In this document: positions 18,367 to 26,420 of the stretch, in pieces
How the letters are laid out: each line of letters opens with the position of its first letter
Position numbering within the stretch: position 1 is the first letter of the stretch
Assembly: GCA_944324665.1 (NCBI GenBank)
Contig: CALUXD010000002.1
Location: 478,694-542,693, forward strand
Origin: Candidatus Proelusimicrobium volucris
GTDB taxonomy: Bacteria; Elusimicrobiota; Elusimicrobia; Elusimicrobiales; Elusimicrobiaceae
DNA length: 64,000 nt
Direction of reading: 5' to 3'
The notes under the pieces: generated by a model
The model's database searches: none
What the model saw: the letters and a program-made list of their open reading frames with translations, nothing else
Told to the model about the DNA's origin: nothing
Translations under genes and position numbers: made by a program

Positions 18367-18386
18367 AGTGTTATATTCCTCCCCGG

Positions 18387-19088
18387 TTACTCTTTGCGCG
18401 GATCTATCTTCTTGACGGCTTCGTTGAAGCGCCCGTAAGAATTGATGTTTTTCTCATAGGCGGTTTTCGGATCTTCGCCTTTCTTTATGGCGTCCATCAT
18501 TTTGCCCAAATTGACGAATTTGTATCCGATGACTTCATTATTTTTGTCAAGGCCGATCTCAAGGACATAGCCTTCCGCCATTTCCAGGTAGCGGGGGCCT
18601 TTGGCTTCGGTGCTGTACATCGTGCCCACTTGCGAGCGCAAGCCTTTGCCCAAATCTTCCATACCGGCGCCTATCGGCAACCCGTCGTCGGAGAACGCGC
18701 TCTGCGTTCTGCCGTATACTATCTGGAGGAATAATTCTCTCATAGCCGTATTGATGGCGTCGCAGACTAAATCGGAATTTAAAGCTTCAAGAATGGTTTT
18801 GCCCGGCAAAATTTCCGCAGCCATAGCCGCAGAGTGCGTCATACCGGAGCAGCCCAAAGTTTCCACCAAGGCTTCCTTTATTATGCCGTTCTTTACGTTT
18901 AACGTAAGTTTGCACGCGCCCTGCTGGGGTGCGCACCAACCCACACCGTGCGTAAGACCGCTGATATCCGTTATCTGTTTGGAATTGACCCATTTTCCTT
19001 CTTCAGGGATAGGGGCCGGATTATGTTTAGCGCCTTTGCATACGCTGCACATACTTTCAACGTGAGGGGTGCATTTTTCGCAGCTCAT
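18387..19088 (-). CDS. NifU/IscU-like Fe-S cluster scaffold protein (GGGtGRT-associated)
   Basis: A 233-residue protein of the IscU/NifU N-terminal scaffold fold. The extreme N-terminus adds Cys-x2-Cys pairs (C3/C6 and C14/C17) not found in plain IscU. The scaffold core shows WCAPQQGAC-KL, LGCSGMTHSAAMAAE and a later conserved region with D-G-L-P-I-G-A-G. GGAGATAACA precedes the ATG. Gene order scaffold then GGGtGRT protein indicates a two-gene operon. No cysteine desulfurase is visible in the window. Confidence 0.85.
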   Translation of the reverse strand: MSCEKCTPHVESMCSVCKGAKHNPAPIPEEGKWVNSKQITDISGLTHGVGWCAPQQGACKLTLNVKNGIIKEALVETLGCSGMTHSAAMAAEILPGKTILEALNSDLVCDAINTAMRELFLQIVYGRTQSAFSDDGLPIGAGMEDLGKGLRSQVGTMYSTEAKGPRYLEMAEGYVLEIGLDKNNEVIGYKFVNLGKMMDAIKKGEDPKTAYEKNINSYGRFNEAVKKIDPRKE

Positions 19089-19149
19089 TGTTATCTCCGT
19101 ATAAAAAATTTCTATTGCATATATATTTTACAATAATTGAAAGCCTATG

Positions 19150-20151
19150 TTAAAAGTTTACCCTAAGTTTACTTAGATATAATTTTATATACACTAAAAA
19201 TACTCCCCTGATAAATATGCCCACAAAGGCACAAAGCTTACTCTTATACCTGCTAATATAAAGCTTTTCCATAAGGCTCCAGCGAAACTGACGGAGGAAA
19301 AGATCAATATCCTCAACGGAAAATTCTTCTTTTAGAAACTTTAAGTTTATTACATAAAACATTTTAGGCACAGACAGCAAGAAAATCGCTCGGGCAAAAG
19401 AGTTACCCCCGCAGGCCATAGTGCTATACATATATCTGATGTATTCTTTAAATTGTATTCTAGACAGACCATTTTCCTTATTGTTGGAATCCTGCCCTTC
19501 GTGTATCCCGTAATAAACGGCTTTTCTATCCGTTAATATGAGGGCCGAATTCTTTTGTTTGAGAAGTTCAAACAGCATAGGCATATCAGCAATTTTTCCA
19601 AAGGAGGGATTTAAAAAAGCTTTCCTATATATATCGCTTTTCACCATACTTCCGCTCCAAAGATAGCAGTATACCCTTGACAGCGCCGCATAAAGCGTTT
19701 TGCTTGAGCATAATATCCCCGTGCTTTTTAAACGGCTTTTACCTAAATCAGGATAAGAATCCACAGGACAATCGCTTTTGCAAGGGGATATTACGGCTAA
19801 TCCTTTAAATTTATTTAAAGCCTTTAAACATATTTCCATATACCGGGAATGCAATACATCATCATCATGCAGGATGAGCGTATATTTCTTCTTCATAAAC
19901 CTTTTTGAAATCTCCCAATTGTTTAAAAAGCAGGTATTTACGCATTTTACCTGTACGGCGCAGCAAACTGGGGCGGCCTCTTTCTCCTGAGAATTGTCAA
20001 AAACGATTATCTCAAAACCTGAAGAAGTTTGTTCTATAAGAGATTTTAATGTCCTTTTTAAAAGCTCCGGCCTTTTATAAGTAAATACAAATACCGATAT
20101 ATCACCGGCCGATATATTATCCGATGAAAAAACTCTCTCCATGGCCGCCAT
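19150..20151 (-). CDS. Family 2 glycosyltransferase
   Basis: A 333-residue GT-A fold glycosyltransferase. The N-terminal SVFVFTYKRPELLKRTLKSL is the GT2 nucleotide-binding start, and LHDDDVLH (near residue 96) is the metal-binding DxD region. The C-terminal third is more basic and hydrophobic, with probable membrane contact. AGGAGG seven bases before the ATG sets the start. Third and last gene of a three-gene operon with a GT8 enzyme and a 148-residue unknown. It probably builds a surface glycan. Donor and acceptor are unknown. Confidence 0.82.
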   Translation of the reverse strand: MAAMERVFSSDNISAGDISVFVFTYKRPELLKRTLKSLIEQTSSGFEIIVFDNSQEKEAAPVCCAVQVKCVNTCFLNNWEISKRFMKKKYTLILHDDDVLHSRYMEICLKALNKFKGLAVISPCKSDCPVDSYPDLGKSRLKSTGILCSSKTLYAALSRVYCYLWSGSMVKSDIYRKAFLNPSFGKIADMPMLFELLKQKNSALILTDRKAVYYGIHEGQDSNNKENGLSRIQFKEYIRYMYSTMACGGNSFARAIFLLSVPKMFYVINLKFLKEEFSVEDIDLFLRQFRWSLMEKLYISRYKSKLCAFVGIFIRGVFLVYIKLYLSKLRVNF

Positions 20152-20182
20152 AATATTACCTCCTTTTTTAATACGGATAATT

Positions 20183-20629
20183 TTACCGTTTTATATCCGC
20201 CAGGACATCTTTTAAAGAAGCCCTAGGATTACGCTTTATATATTCCAAACACCGCCCGGAAAAATCAATATCCCGCCGCCGCTTCAAATTTATGAACTCA
20301 AAATCTTTATCCGTACCGCTCCGAAAACCTCGCCAATAAAGAGTAGCGTCCTCGGGCAAATAATCCTCAAGCAAAATATAAGTCATATCCGAAGGCGAAA
20401 TAAAGGGCGCGCCGCGCAAAAGCTCGTAGGCCATCACCTCCCCCACATTTATGCGGCTAATATTTAATATCCCCTTTGAAAGGATAATCTTTTTCTCTAT
20501 AGCAAGCGGCATAAAATAGGACAATAAATATATTTTGCCGCACCTCCCGCCGTCAAGAGAGGATATCTTTTCAAAAACATAGGGGCAATTCCCCGCCGTC
20601 AGTTCAAAAGCGATATTCGTTATTTCCAT
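20183..20629 (-). CDS. Unknown protein in glycosyltransferase operon
   Basis: A 148-residue soluble protein that I do not recognise. It has no signal peptide or membrane helix. It contains hydrophobic core stretches such as KIYLLSYFMPLAIEKKIILS and ends in a Lys/Arg-rich helix with C-L-E-Y-I-K-R-N-P. It starts seven bases after the GT8 stop with AGGTGG as ribosome site and is followed 31 bases later by the GT2 gene, so it is almost certainly translated from the same message. A role in glycan synthesis or sugar modification is suggested only by position. Confidence 0.65.
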   Translation of the reverse strand: MEITNIAFELTAGNCPYVFEKISSLDGGRCGKIYLLSYFMPLAIEKKIILSKGILNISRINVGEVMAYELLRGAPFISPSDMTYILLEDYLPEDATLYWRGFRSGTDKDFEFINLKRRRDIDFSGRCLEYIKRNPRASLKDVLADIKR

Positions 20630-20636
20630 ATTCCAC

Positions 20637-21590
20637 CTACCTGTTGCTTATAAGAGGCAAAAAACCCATGCTTTTCACCCGCCGCCAAAACTTCTTCTTA
20701 AAAAAGAAAAAATTATGCACTTTAAAATAATTCCAAAGGCAGAGCATATACAGCTTTATCCCGCTGTCGTCTTGGGGGATAAGATCTTTCCAGGGGCTTT
20801 CCGCCATAAGCAGGCGATATTCTTCCTTATTGGGGCCGAAATAGTTTTTCTTGAAAGGTTTACAATGCCTAATTTTGGGAGCCAAAGCGGCGCGGATAAT
20901 ATCTTCCCGCGAAGAGCCCCTCTCTATCAAATCCGGGTAATAAAAAGTATCCATAACATTCCACTCATAAGGAAGTATGTGTTTGCGCCCCGCGCAAACA
21001 TAGTTTATGGCGTCTTGATCATTATATTTCAGACGGGAGGAATTATCTCCGGAATAGTCAAAAAGCCATTCCCTTATGGAATATTTCCGCCATAAATCAT
21101 TGTTGATCAGCAGGACGCCCGCGTTAAGATAATGATTCACCCTTTCCCCCAAATGCTTTTTGTAATATTTGGGGCCGATATTTATATCTATAACCCCGCC
21201 GACCAGTTTGTCGCCCAAATCGGTATTGAATAATGGGGAAAGAGAGGCGCGCGCCAAAATATCGCAGTCCAAATACAAAACCTTTGAACAGGGGATTGTA
21301 TCGGATATCAGAAAACGGGCATAAGTGGTAAGGGTAAGTCCCCTCTGGGTAACCTTGCATTGTTTAAAATCGGAAGGATTTAAAGGAATCCAAAAGATAT
21401 CAAATTCCCTAAACTTTTTAAGGCTATCTATTTCGGCTTTGCGCTTAGCGCTGATTTGATTTTCCAAAATATAAAAAGCGAGTTTATCCTCTTTGGAAGC
21501 GCTTTTTAGGACAGATAGTATGGTAATTCCCATACAAACAGCGTAATTGTCGTCAGCGGCCAAACATATATTTATAGTATCTGCGCTCAT
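20637..21590 (-). CDS. Family 8 glycosyltransferase (LgtC-like)
   Basis: A 317-residue retaining glycosyltransferase. ICLAADDNYAVCMGITILSV is the GT8 N-terminal signature, YLDCDILA contains the DxD metal site, and YLNAGVLLINNDLWR is the acceptor-side NAG motif. A later HCKPFKKNYFGP matches the H-x-x-G/P-K-P end of the fold. The frame extends to a TTG at 21611, but the ATG at 21590 sits six bases after AGGAG. Likely transfers galactose or glucose in lipo-oligosaccharide or capsule synthesis. First gene of the operon, behind a 240-base structured leader. Confidence 0.85.
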   Translation of the reverse strand: MSADTINICLAADDNYAVCMGITILSVLKSASKEDKLAFYILENQISAKRKAEIDSLKKFREFDIFWIPLNPSDFKQCKVTQRGLTLTTYARFLISDTIPCSKVLYLDCDILARASLSPLFNTDLGDKLVGGVIDINIGPKYYKKHLGERVNHYLNAGVLLINNDLWRKYSIREWLFDYSGDNSSRLKYNDQDAINYVCAGRKHILPYEWNVMDTFYYPDLIERGSSREDIIRAALAPKIRHCKPFKKNYFGPNKEEYRLLMAESPWKDLIPQDDSGIKLYMLCLWNYFKVHNFFFFKKKFWRRVKSMGFLPLISNR

Positions 21591-21629
21591 CGTTTCTCCT
21601 ATCGGGAGCAACGAAACACTTGCAAGTTA

Positions 21630-21803
21630 TCGAGCGGCTTGCTTAACACAATAAAAAAGGCGAGCAGTCAGCAAGCCACTCGAATAACCTGCATAACCGT
21701 CGCCCTCCTGTCCTCATAAGAAAACAGGTAAAAGCAAACGATTATTTTCTGGTTTCGAGTGTGCCGAATCTTACTTCGGCTCAGCATACCCGTTTGGTAT
21801 GCT
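21630..21803 (-). ncRNA. Candidate structured leader RNA of the glycosyltransferase operon
   Basis: On the minus strand the leader contains hairpin AGCATACC/GGTATGCT (21803-21783), hairpin GCCGAA/TTCGGC (21780-21763) and CCTGT/ACAGG. ACTCGAA (21760-21754) can pair with TTCGAGT (21684-21678). The same TCGAGT region can instead form a 14-bp stem, TCGAGTGGCTTGCT (21683-21670) with AGCAAGCCGCTCGA (21643-21630), whose loop contains TTTTTT. The two pairings exclude each other, as in a switching leader. No match to a riboswitch core I know. Confidence 0.5.
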
Positions 21804-21838
21804 CCCATAAAATAATCTTAAATTGTACTTCTTAAAAT

Positions 21839-21867
21839 ATTATATGTTATTACACCGCCTTAGCCAA
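21839..21867 (-). promoter_or_regulatory. Promoter of the glycosyltransferase operon
   Basis: Minus strand -35 TTGGCT (21867-21862), exactly 17 bases, -10 TATAAT (21844-21839). The start site would be near 21832, giving a leader of about 240 bases before the GT8 start codon. Confidence 0.65.
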
Positions 21868-21907
21868 ATATTTCCTTAGAAATATCAGCCTTATTTAAGC
21901 AAATAAA

Positions 21908-21943
21908 TACGGGGAAAAACGATTCCCGCTTTCCCCCGTTTTA
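21908..21943 (-). terminator. Terminator of dxs
   Basis: Minus strand: ACGGGG plus GAAA pairs with TTTT plus CCCCGT around a ~10-base loop, followed by ATTTATTT. It starts about 18 bases after the stop. Confidence 0.65.
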
Positions 21944-21960
21944 TAAAACAGACGCGTAAT

Positions 21961-23715
21961 TTATTTAAGCAATTCGGATATGTCGCCCGCAATGGCTTCC
22001 GGCGTTATGCCACTCTCGTTTAAGACGTCCTCAGCGTTGAAACGGTCCAAAAATTCCTTCCTAAAACCGTAATTTAACACTTTTACCGAAGAACTTCCGT
22101 AAAACCTGGCGACTTTCTCTCCAAAACCGCCGTCAAGAATGCCGTCTTCTAAGGTCACCACGATTTTATGATCGGATTTTAACTCCTCAAGCAACAATTC
22201 GTCCAAACCGCTGATATAATACGGTTTTATCAAGGTAGGCTTTACGCCCGTTATGGCCTCTATCGCTGTGCACGCTCGCTCGCCTAAGCCGTAAAAACTC
22301 CCCAAAGCCAGCACCGCGACGTCTTGCCCCCTTTGTTCCACGCCGTAGCGGTTTAAAACGCCCCAGTCCCTTTCTACGGGCTTGGCGCCGTTTATCACTT
22401 CTACGGGTACTCTTATCGCTACCGGGTGTTCTCTCTGTTTAAGCGACCAATCCAGCATGGAAAAATATTCCTCCTTGGTGACAGGCGCCAAATATACCAG
22501 ATTGGGAATATTGGACAGTAAAGGTATATCATATATACCCAGGTGCGTAACGTCGTTCATCGCGTATATGGAAGCCCAAAAGTTCAAAATAACCGCGGGG
22601 TTTTTATTGATGCACAAATCTTGGGAAAGTTGGTCAAACGTCCTTTGGACAAACGTGCTGTATACGCCCCATACCGGCTTGCCGCCGCCGCACGCCACGC
22701 CTGAAGAAAGCGCGACGGCCGTTTCTTCCGCTATGCCGACGTCGGCAAACTGAGCCCCCGCCTCTTTTCGTTTTTCTGCGTTAAAGCCGAAGACGGCAGG
22801 CGTACCTGAAGTCACGGCAACAAGAGTTTTATCTTCTTTCATTTTTCCAAGCAGATAATCCGCCGTCATTGAGGCATAATCCGCGCCACTGGCCTTCGCC
22901 AAACTCTTGCCGTTCTCCATATTGAAAGGCGCGCAGTAATGCCAGGCCTCTTTGCTTTGCTCTGCCGGGGTATAGCCTTTGCCCTTCTCCGTGCAAATGT
23001 GTACCACTACGGCTTTGTTTACGTCCTTTACGCTCTTAAACGCTTCTATTAAAGAGTTTATGTCATTGCCGTCTTTTACAAATACATACTCAAGCCCGAA
23101 AGCCTTGAATATATTTCTCTCGGCTTTGCCGTCGCTTTCCCTTAGAAGTTTAAGATTTTCATACAGGCCGCCGTGGTTTTCCGCTATCGACATATCATTG
23201 TCGTTTACCACTATTATAAGATTGCTCTTAAGTTCGGGTGCGTAGTCAAGCCCTTCCAAAGCCTCGCCTCCGCTTAAAGAGCCGTCCCCTATTACCGCTA
23301 TCACATTGCCGCCTTCCCCCTTTAAATCCCTGGCTTTGGCCAAACCGCAGGCCAGACTGACGGACGTCGAAGTATGCCCTATTGTAAAAAAATCATGTTC
23401 GCTTTCCTTAGGGTTGGAATAACCAGATACGTCGCCGTAGTGCTCCTCGTACAAAAAAGCGTCTTTGCGGCCCGTAAGCATTTTATGCGCGTAACTTTGA
23501 TGCGATACGTCAAAAACAATTTTGTCTTTTGGGGAATCAAAAACATAATGCAAAGCTATCGTCGCTTCCACCATTCCCAAATTAGGCCCAAAATGCCCGC
23601 CCCTTTTGCTTAATTTATTAATTAAAGCGTTCCTAATCTCCGCTGCCAATGTTTTTAAAGCCTCTTTATTGAGTTTCTTTACGTCATAAGGATTTTTTAT
23701 TTGCTCTATGTACAT
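21961..23715 (-). CDS. dxs: 1-deoxy-D-xylulose-5-phosphate synthase (short form)
   Basis: A 584-residue thiamin-diphosphate enzyme that joins pyruvate and glyceraldehyde-3-phosphate in the MEP isoprenoid pathway. DVSHQSYAHKMLTGRK and FFTIGHTSTSVSLA are the DXS-type substrate-binding regions. GDGSLSGGEALEGLD ending at NDNDMS is the ThDP motif, and VGIAEETAVALSSGVA carries the catalytic Glu of the transketolase pyrimidine domain. It is shorter than E. coli Dxs (620). The frame is open to 23772, but AGGAGA precedes the ATG at 23715. A related transketolase-like function cannot be fully excluded. It ends at its own terminator. Confidence 0.85.
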   Translation of the reverse strand: MYIEQIKNPYDVKKLNKEALKTLAAEIRNALINKLSKRGGHFGPNLGMVEATIALHYVFDSPKDKIVFDVSHQSYAHKMLTGRKDAFLYEEHYGDVSGYSNPKESEHDFFTIGHTSTSVSLACGLAKARDLKGEGGNVIAVIGDGSLSGGEALEGLDYAPELKSNLIIVVNDNDMSIAENHGGLYENLKLLRESDGKAERNIFKAFGLEYVFVKDGNDINSLIEAFKSVKDVNKAVVVHICTEKGKGYTPAEQSKEAWHYCAPFNMENGKSLAKASGADYASMTADYLLGKMKEDKTLVAVTSGTPAVFGFNAEKRKEAGAQFADVGIAEETAVALSSGVACGGGKPVWGVYSTFVQRTFDQLSQDLCINKNPAVILNFWASIYAMNDVTHLGIYDIPLLSNIPNLVYLAPVTKEEYFSMLDWSLKQREHPVAIRVPVEVINGAKPVERDWGVLNRYGVEQRGQDVAVLALGSFYGLGERACTAIEAITGVKPTLIKPYYISGLDELLLEELKSDHKIVVTLEDGILDGGFGEKVARFYGSSSVKVLNYGFRKEFLDRFNAEDVLNESGITPEAIAGDISELLK

Positions 23716-23900
23716 TTCTCTTTCTCCTTTCATCAAGCTTAAATAATCCTCTTGCAATTTATAAATACGCAAAAAGTTTACAATATTATTTTATCAGCTG
23801 GAGTTTGCTCCAAGTCAAGCCGAAAAATTTAGAGGCTGTATCATTACCCCGATTTTTTTATAGAATATAAAAAAGGTTAAATTACAAAGGAGCAAAAAAT

Positions 23901-24230
23901 ATGAAAAAGACAACACCGTTCCTGTTTATACTCACGCTGTCGGCGGTAATTTGCGCTTTCGCATTTGCCGGATGTGCCGCCTCGCAAACGACTGCGGCCA
24001 AAACAAATACTATGACTTTGGACGAGGCCTTACAAAAATCAGCTGAAACAAGACAGAAAATCAGTGACATTAAAGAGGCTTACAATACCGCCAAAGAAGC
24101 CGATAAAGCGACAAACGCATCATCTTCCACTTTAGACGCCGCCAAAGCGGCCGCACAGGAGAAAATAGACTCCGTAAAACAACAGATTGAAGACGAAAAG
24201 AAAGCTTGGAAGGAAACCCTCTCCAATTAA
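23901..24230 (+). CDS. Small predicted lipoprotein with helical domain
   Basis: A 109-residue protein with a signal sequence ending in the lipobox F-A-G-C, so Cys25 is the likely lipidated residue. The mature part is almost entirely Ala/Lys/Glu/Asp heptad-like sequence and predicts one long helix or coiled coil, similar in style to Lpp-like or murein-associated lipoproteins but without a recognisable family motif. AAAGGAG precedes the ATG. Monocistronic, with a terminator right after. Confidence 0.75.
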   Translation: MKKTTPFLFILTLSAVICAFAFAGCAASQTTAAKTNTMTLDEALQKSAETRQKISDIKEAYNTAKEADKATNASSSTLDAAKAAAQEKIDSVKQQIEDEKKAWKETLSN

Positions 24231-24248
24231 CTCTTTTTAGCGCAATGA

Positions 24249-24280
24249 GAACGGCTCTCCTCTGAGAGCCGTTTTTTATT
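24249..24280 (+). terminator. Terminator of the lipoprotein gene
   Basis: ACGGCTCTC, loop CTCT, GAGAGCCGT, then TTTTTATT. Confidence 0.85.
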
Positions 24281-24473
24281 CTCCATATAGCCGCAATTAT
24301 TTACTAAACAGCTTAATAATCATCCGCCGGCAAACTCCTATTGATGAAACGACTCTGCAAAAATCAATGCTCCGATGTATATTCTTCGCTTTAACATCGC
24401 ACTCTCTCCTTTGCCCAAAAGTCTAAAAAACGTTTCAAAAAAATATAAGTCAATTCCTTTGAGCAAACCAAAA
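24281..24473. other. Gene-poor stretch with one doubtful 19-codon frame
   Basis: No recognisable gene. On the minus strand a 19-codon frame (24397-24338) has a good AAAGGAG ribosome site eight bases before its ATG and encodes a peptide with a hydrophobic middle. A TTGACT box lies upstream (24453-24448) but no convincing -10. It could be a small protein or chance. Confidence 0.3.
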
Positions 24474-24503
24474 CAAAAAGCCCCGCATTTTAACGCGGGG
24501 CTT
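24474..24503 (-). terminator. Terminator of the aat-pckA-SWIB operon
   Basis: Minus strand: AAGCCCCGC, loop, GCGGGGCTT then TTTGTTTT, 20 bases after the SWIB stop codon. Confidence 0.85.
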
Positions 24504-24524
24504 AAATACTTTAACGCTCTTTGT

Positions 24525-24779
24525 CTATTTAAGATGTTTGCCTACCAAACCGGCCATCTCGAACATGCTGATCTGCGTTTTGCCGCCGAATATCGGCTTC
24601 AATACGTCATCGGCATTTATCATTCTCTTGTTGGCCTTATCCTGAAGGTTATTCTTCTTAATATAGTCCCAAAGTTTCTTGACTACTTCGGTCCTGGGAA
24701 GCGGAGCCGCTCCAGTTACCTTAGCAAGATCTGCGCTCGGGGTTAAAGGCGCCATAAATTTAGCGTTTGCTTTTGCCAT
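24525..24779 (-). CDS. SWIB/MDM2 domain protein
   Basis: An 84-residue protein that is nearly all one SWIB domain: L-P-R-T-E-V-V-K-K-L-W-D-Y-I-K-K-N-N-L-Q-D, then KRMINADDVLKPIFGG and a final F-E-M-A-G-L-V-G-K-H. In eukaryotes this fold belongs to chromatin remodellers. Stand-alone bacterial copies are known from Chlamydiae and some other phyla, and their role is unclear (DNA condensation and topoisomerase fusion have been discussed). It follows pckA by 16 bases and shares its terminator. Confidence 0.88.
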   Translation of the reverse strand: MAKANAKFMAPLTPSADLAKVTGAAPLPRTEVVKKLWDYIKKNNLQDKANKRMINADDVLKPIFGGKTQISMFEMAGLVGKHLK

Positions 24780-24795
24780 TGTTATTTCTCCTATA

Positions 24796-26418
24796 TTATT
24801 TTACAAGCTCTTCCACTTTGGGAGCCGCGTTTAAAATTTCTTCGCTGCAGCCTTCTTTGAACTTTTCGAAGTTCTTTACGAAAGCGGCTGCGAGTTCTCT
24901 GTACTTCTTATAGTACTCGTTCTTATCTGACCAAGCGGCCGAAGGCTGTAATATCTCAGAAGGTACGCCTTCGCACTCGGTCGGAATTTCAAAGCCGAAT
25001 ACGTCGTCTTTTACGAATTTGACGTCATTAAGTTTGCCGTCCAAAGCCGCGTTAAGCAAAGCCCTGGTATGCTTGATGCTGATTCTGCTGCCGACGCCGT
25101 AAGGCCCGCCGACCAAACCGGTGTTTACCAACCAGCATTTGGCATTGTGTTTTTCCATCTTCTCTTTCAAAAGTTCCGCATATTTGGAAGGATGCAAAGC
25201 CATAAACGGCCCGCCGAAGCAGGTGCTGAACGTCGGCTGAGGTTCCTTTACGCCTTTTTCGGTTCCCGCGACTTTGGCGGTATATCCGCTCATAAACTGA
25301 TACATCGCCTGTTCCTTGGAAAGCCTTGAAATCGGAGGCAATACACCGAAAGCATCATAAGTAAGGAAGATGATGTTCTTCGGGTGGGGTCCGCGTTCGC
25401 TGGGTACGGCATTGTCAATGAAGGTTAAAGGATAGGAAGCGCGGGTGTTTTCCGTAATCGCGGCGCTGTCCAAATCCAGTTTTCTGGTATTGTCGTCGAA
25501 TACGACATTCTCCAAAATCGTGCCGAAGCGATGCGTCGTGGAGAATATCTGAGGTTCGGCTTCTTTTGAAAGTTTGATCACCTTCGCATAGCAACCGCCT
25601 TCAAAGTTGAATACGCCGTCATTGTCCCAGCCGTGCTCGTCATCGCCGATAAGCCCGCGTTTAGGATCGGCCGAAAGCGTCGTTTTTCCGGTACCGGAAA
25701 GACCGAAGAACAAAGCGCTGTCGCCGTTAGGCCCGACGTTCGCGGAGCAGTGCATCGTCATAATATTCTTGAGCGGCAGCATATAGTTCATTACCGTAAA
25801 TACGGATTTCTTAGATTCGCCCGCATAGGCCGAACCAGCTATCAATACCACTCTCTTTTTAAAGTTGATGAGTATCGCCGTCTCGGAAGCCGTACCGTCA
25901 GTGGCGGGATCGGCTTTAAGACCCGGCAAAAATACTACCGTGAATTGAGGTACAATCTTCGTCCTTTCTTCGGCTTTAGGCTCGATAAACATATTCTTGG
26001 CGAAAATGTTGTGCCAAGCATATTCGTTGATTACTCTGATAGGCATTCTGGAGGCTTCCGCACTGCCTACATAAGCATCGCGTACGAACAAATCTATGCC
26101 TTCCATATACTTAAGGGCTTTGTCAAAAAGGCTGTTAAAATGTTCTTCGCTTATGCCTTTGTTGCCTTTATGCCACCAAAGCGTATTTTTTACGTCTTCG
26201 GTTTCCACGAAAAATCTGTCGTTGGGAGCGCGGCCCGTAAGTTTGCCAGTCGTTACCGTTAAGGCGCCGCCGTCGGTTATGTTGCCTTCTCCCTTCTCAA
26301 GAGCCTTTTCGTAAAGCTCTTCCACCGTGAGGTTCCAATATACGGTTTTATTCGTCTTTATTCCCAATTTATCAAGACCGTATTCGCTCTGATAAGCTGT
26401 AGGGTTTATCTTTTTCAT
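24796..26418 (-). CDS. pckA: Phosphoenolpyruvate carboxykinase (ATP)
   Basis: A 540-residue enzyme that interconverts oxaloacetate and PEP with ATP/ADP. GLSGTGKTTLSADP is the kinase-1a P-loop, GDDEHGWDNDG the metal/kinase-2 region and FEGGCYAKVIKLS the PEPCK signature. The TTG at 26427 overlaps the ribosome site; the ATG at 26418 is the sensible start, two bases after the aminotransferase stop. In anaerobes this enzyme often runs in the carboxylating direction to make oxaloacetate; coupling to an aspartate aminotransferase supports a PEP-oxaloacetate-aspartate route. Direction here is inference. Confidence 0.95.
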   Translation of the reverse strand: MKKINPTAYQSEYGLDKLGIKTNKTVYWNLTVEELYEKALEKGEGNITDGGALTVTTGKLTGRAPNDRFFVETEDVKNTLWWHKGNKGISEEHFNSLFDKALKYMEGIDLFVRDAYVGSAEASRMPIRVINEYAWHNIFAKNMFIEPKAEERTKIVPQFTVVFLPGLKADPATDGTASETAILINFKKRVVLIAGSAYAGESKKSVFTVMNYMLPLKNIMTMHCSANVGPNGDSALFFGLSGTGKTTLSADPKRGLIGDDEHGWDNDGVFNFEGGCYAKVIKLSKEAEPQIFSTTHRFGTILENVVFDDNTRKLDLDSAAITENTRASYPLTFIDNAVPSERGPHPKNIIFLTYDAFGVLPPISRLSKEQAMYQFMSGYTAKVAGTEKGVKEPQPTFSTCFGGPFMALHPSKYAELLKEKMEKHNAKCWLVNTGLVGGPYGVGSRISIKHTRALLNAALDGKLNDVKFVKDDVFGFEIPTECEGVPSEILQPSAAWSDKNEYYKKYRELAAAFVKNFEKFKEGCSEEILNAAPKVEELVK

Positions 26419-26420
26419 TT

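Noticed and set aside
17461-18438. 325-codon plus-strand open frame opposite the GGGtGRT gene
   Set aside because: It lies antisense to a well-supported gene, has no ribosome-binding site, and its composition (many Tyr, Arg, Phe) is what reversed GC-rich codons give.
21604-21830. Cobalamin, TPP, c-di-GMP or glycine riboswitch
   Set aside because: Conserved core strings of these classes are absent on both strands.
24338-24397. 19-codon gene on the minus strand
   Set aside because: Ribosome site is good but no convincing -10 box and the frame is too short to judge by composition; reported only as part of the intergenic stretch.
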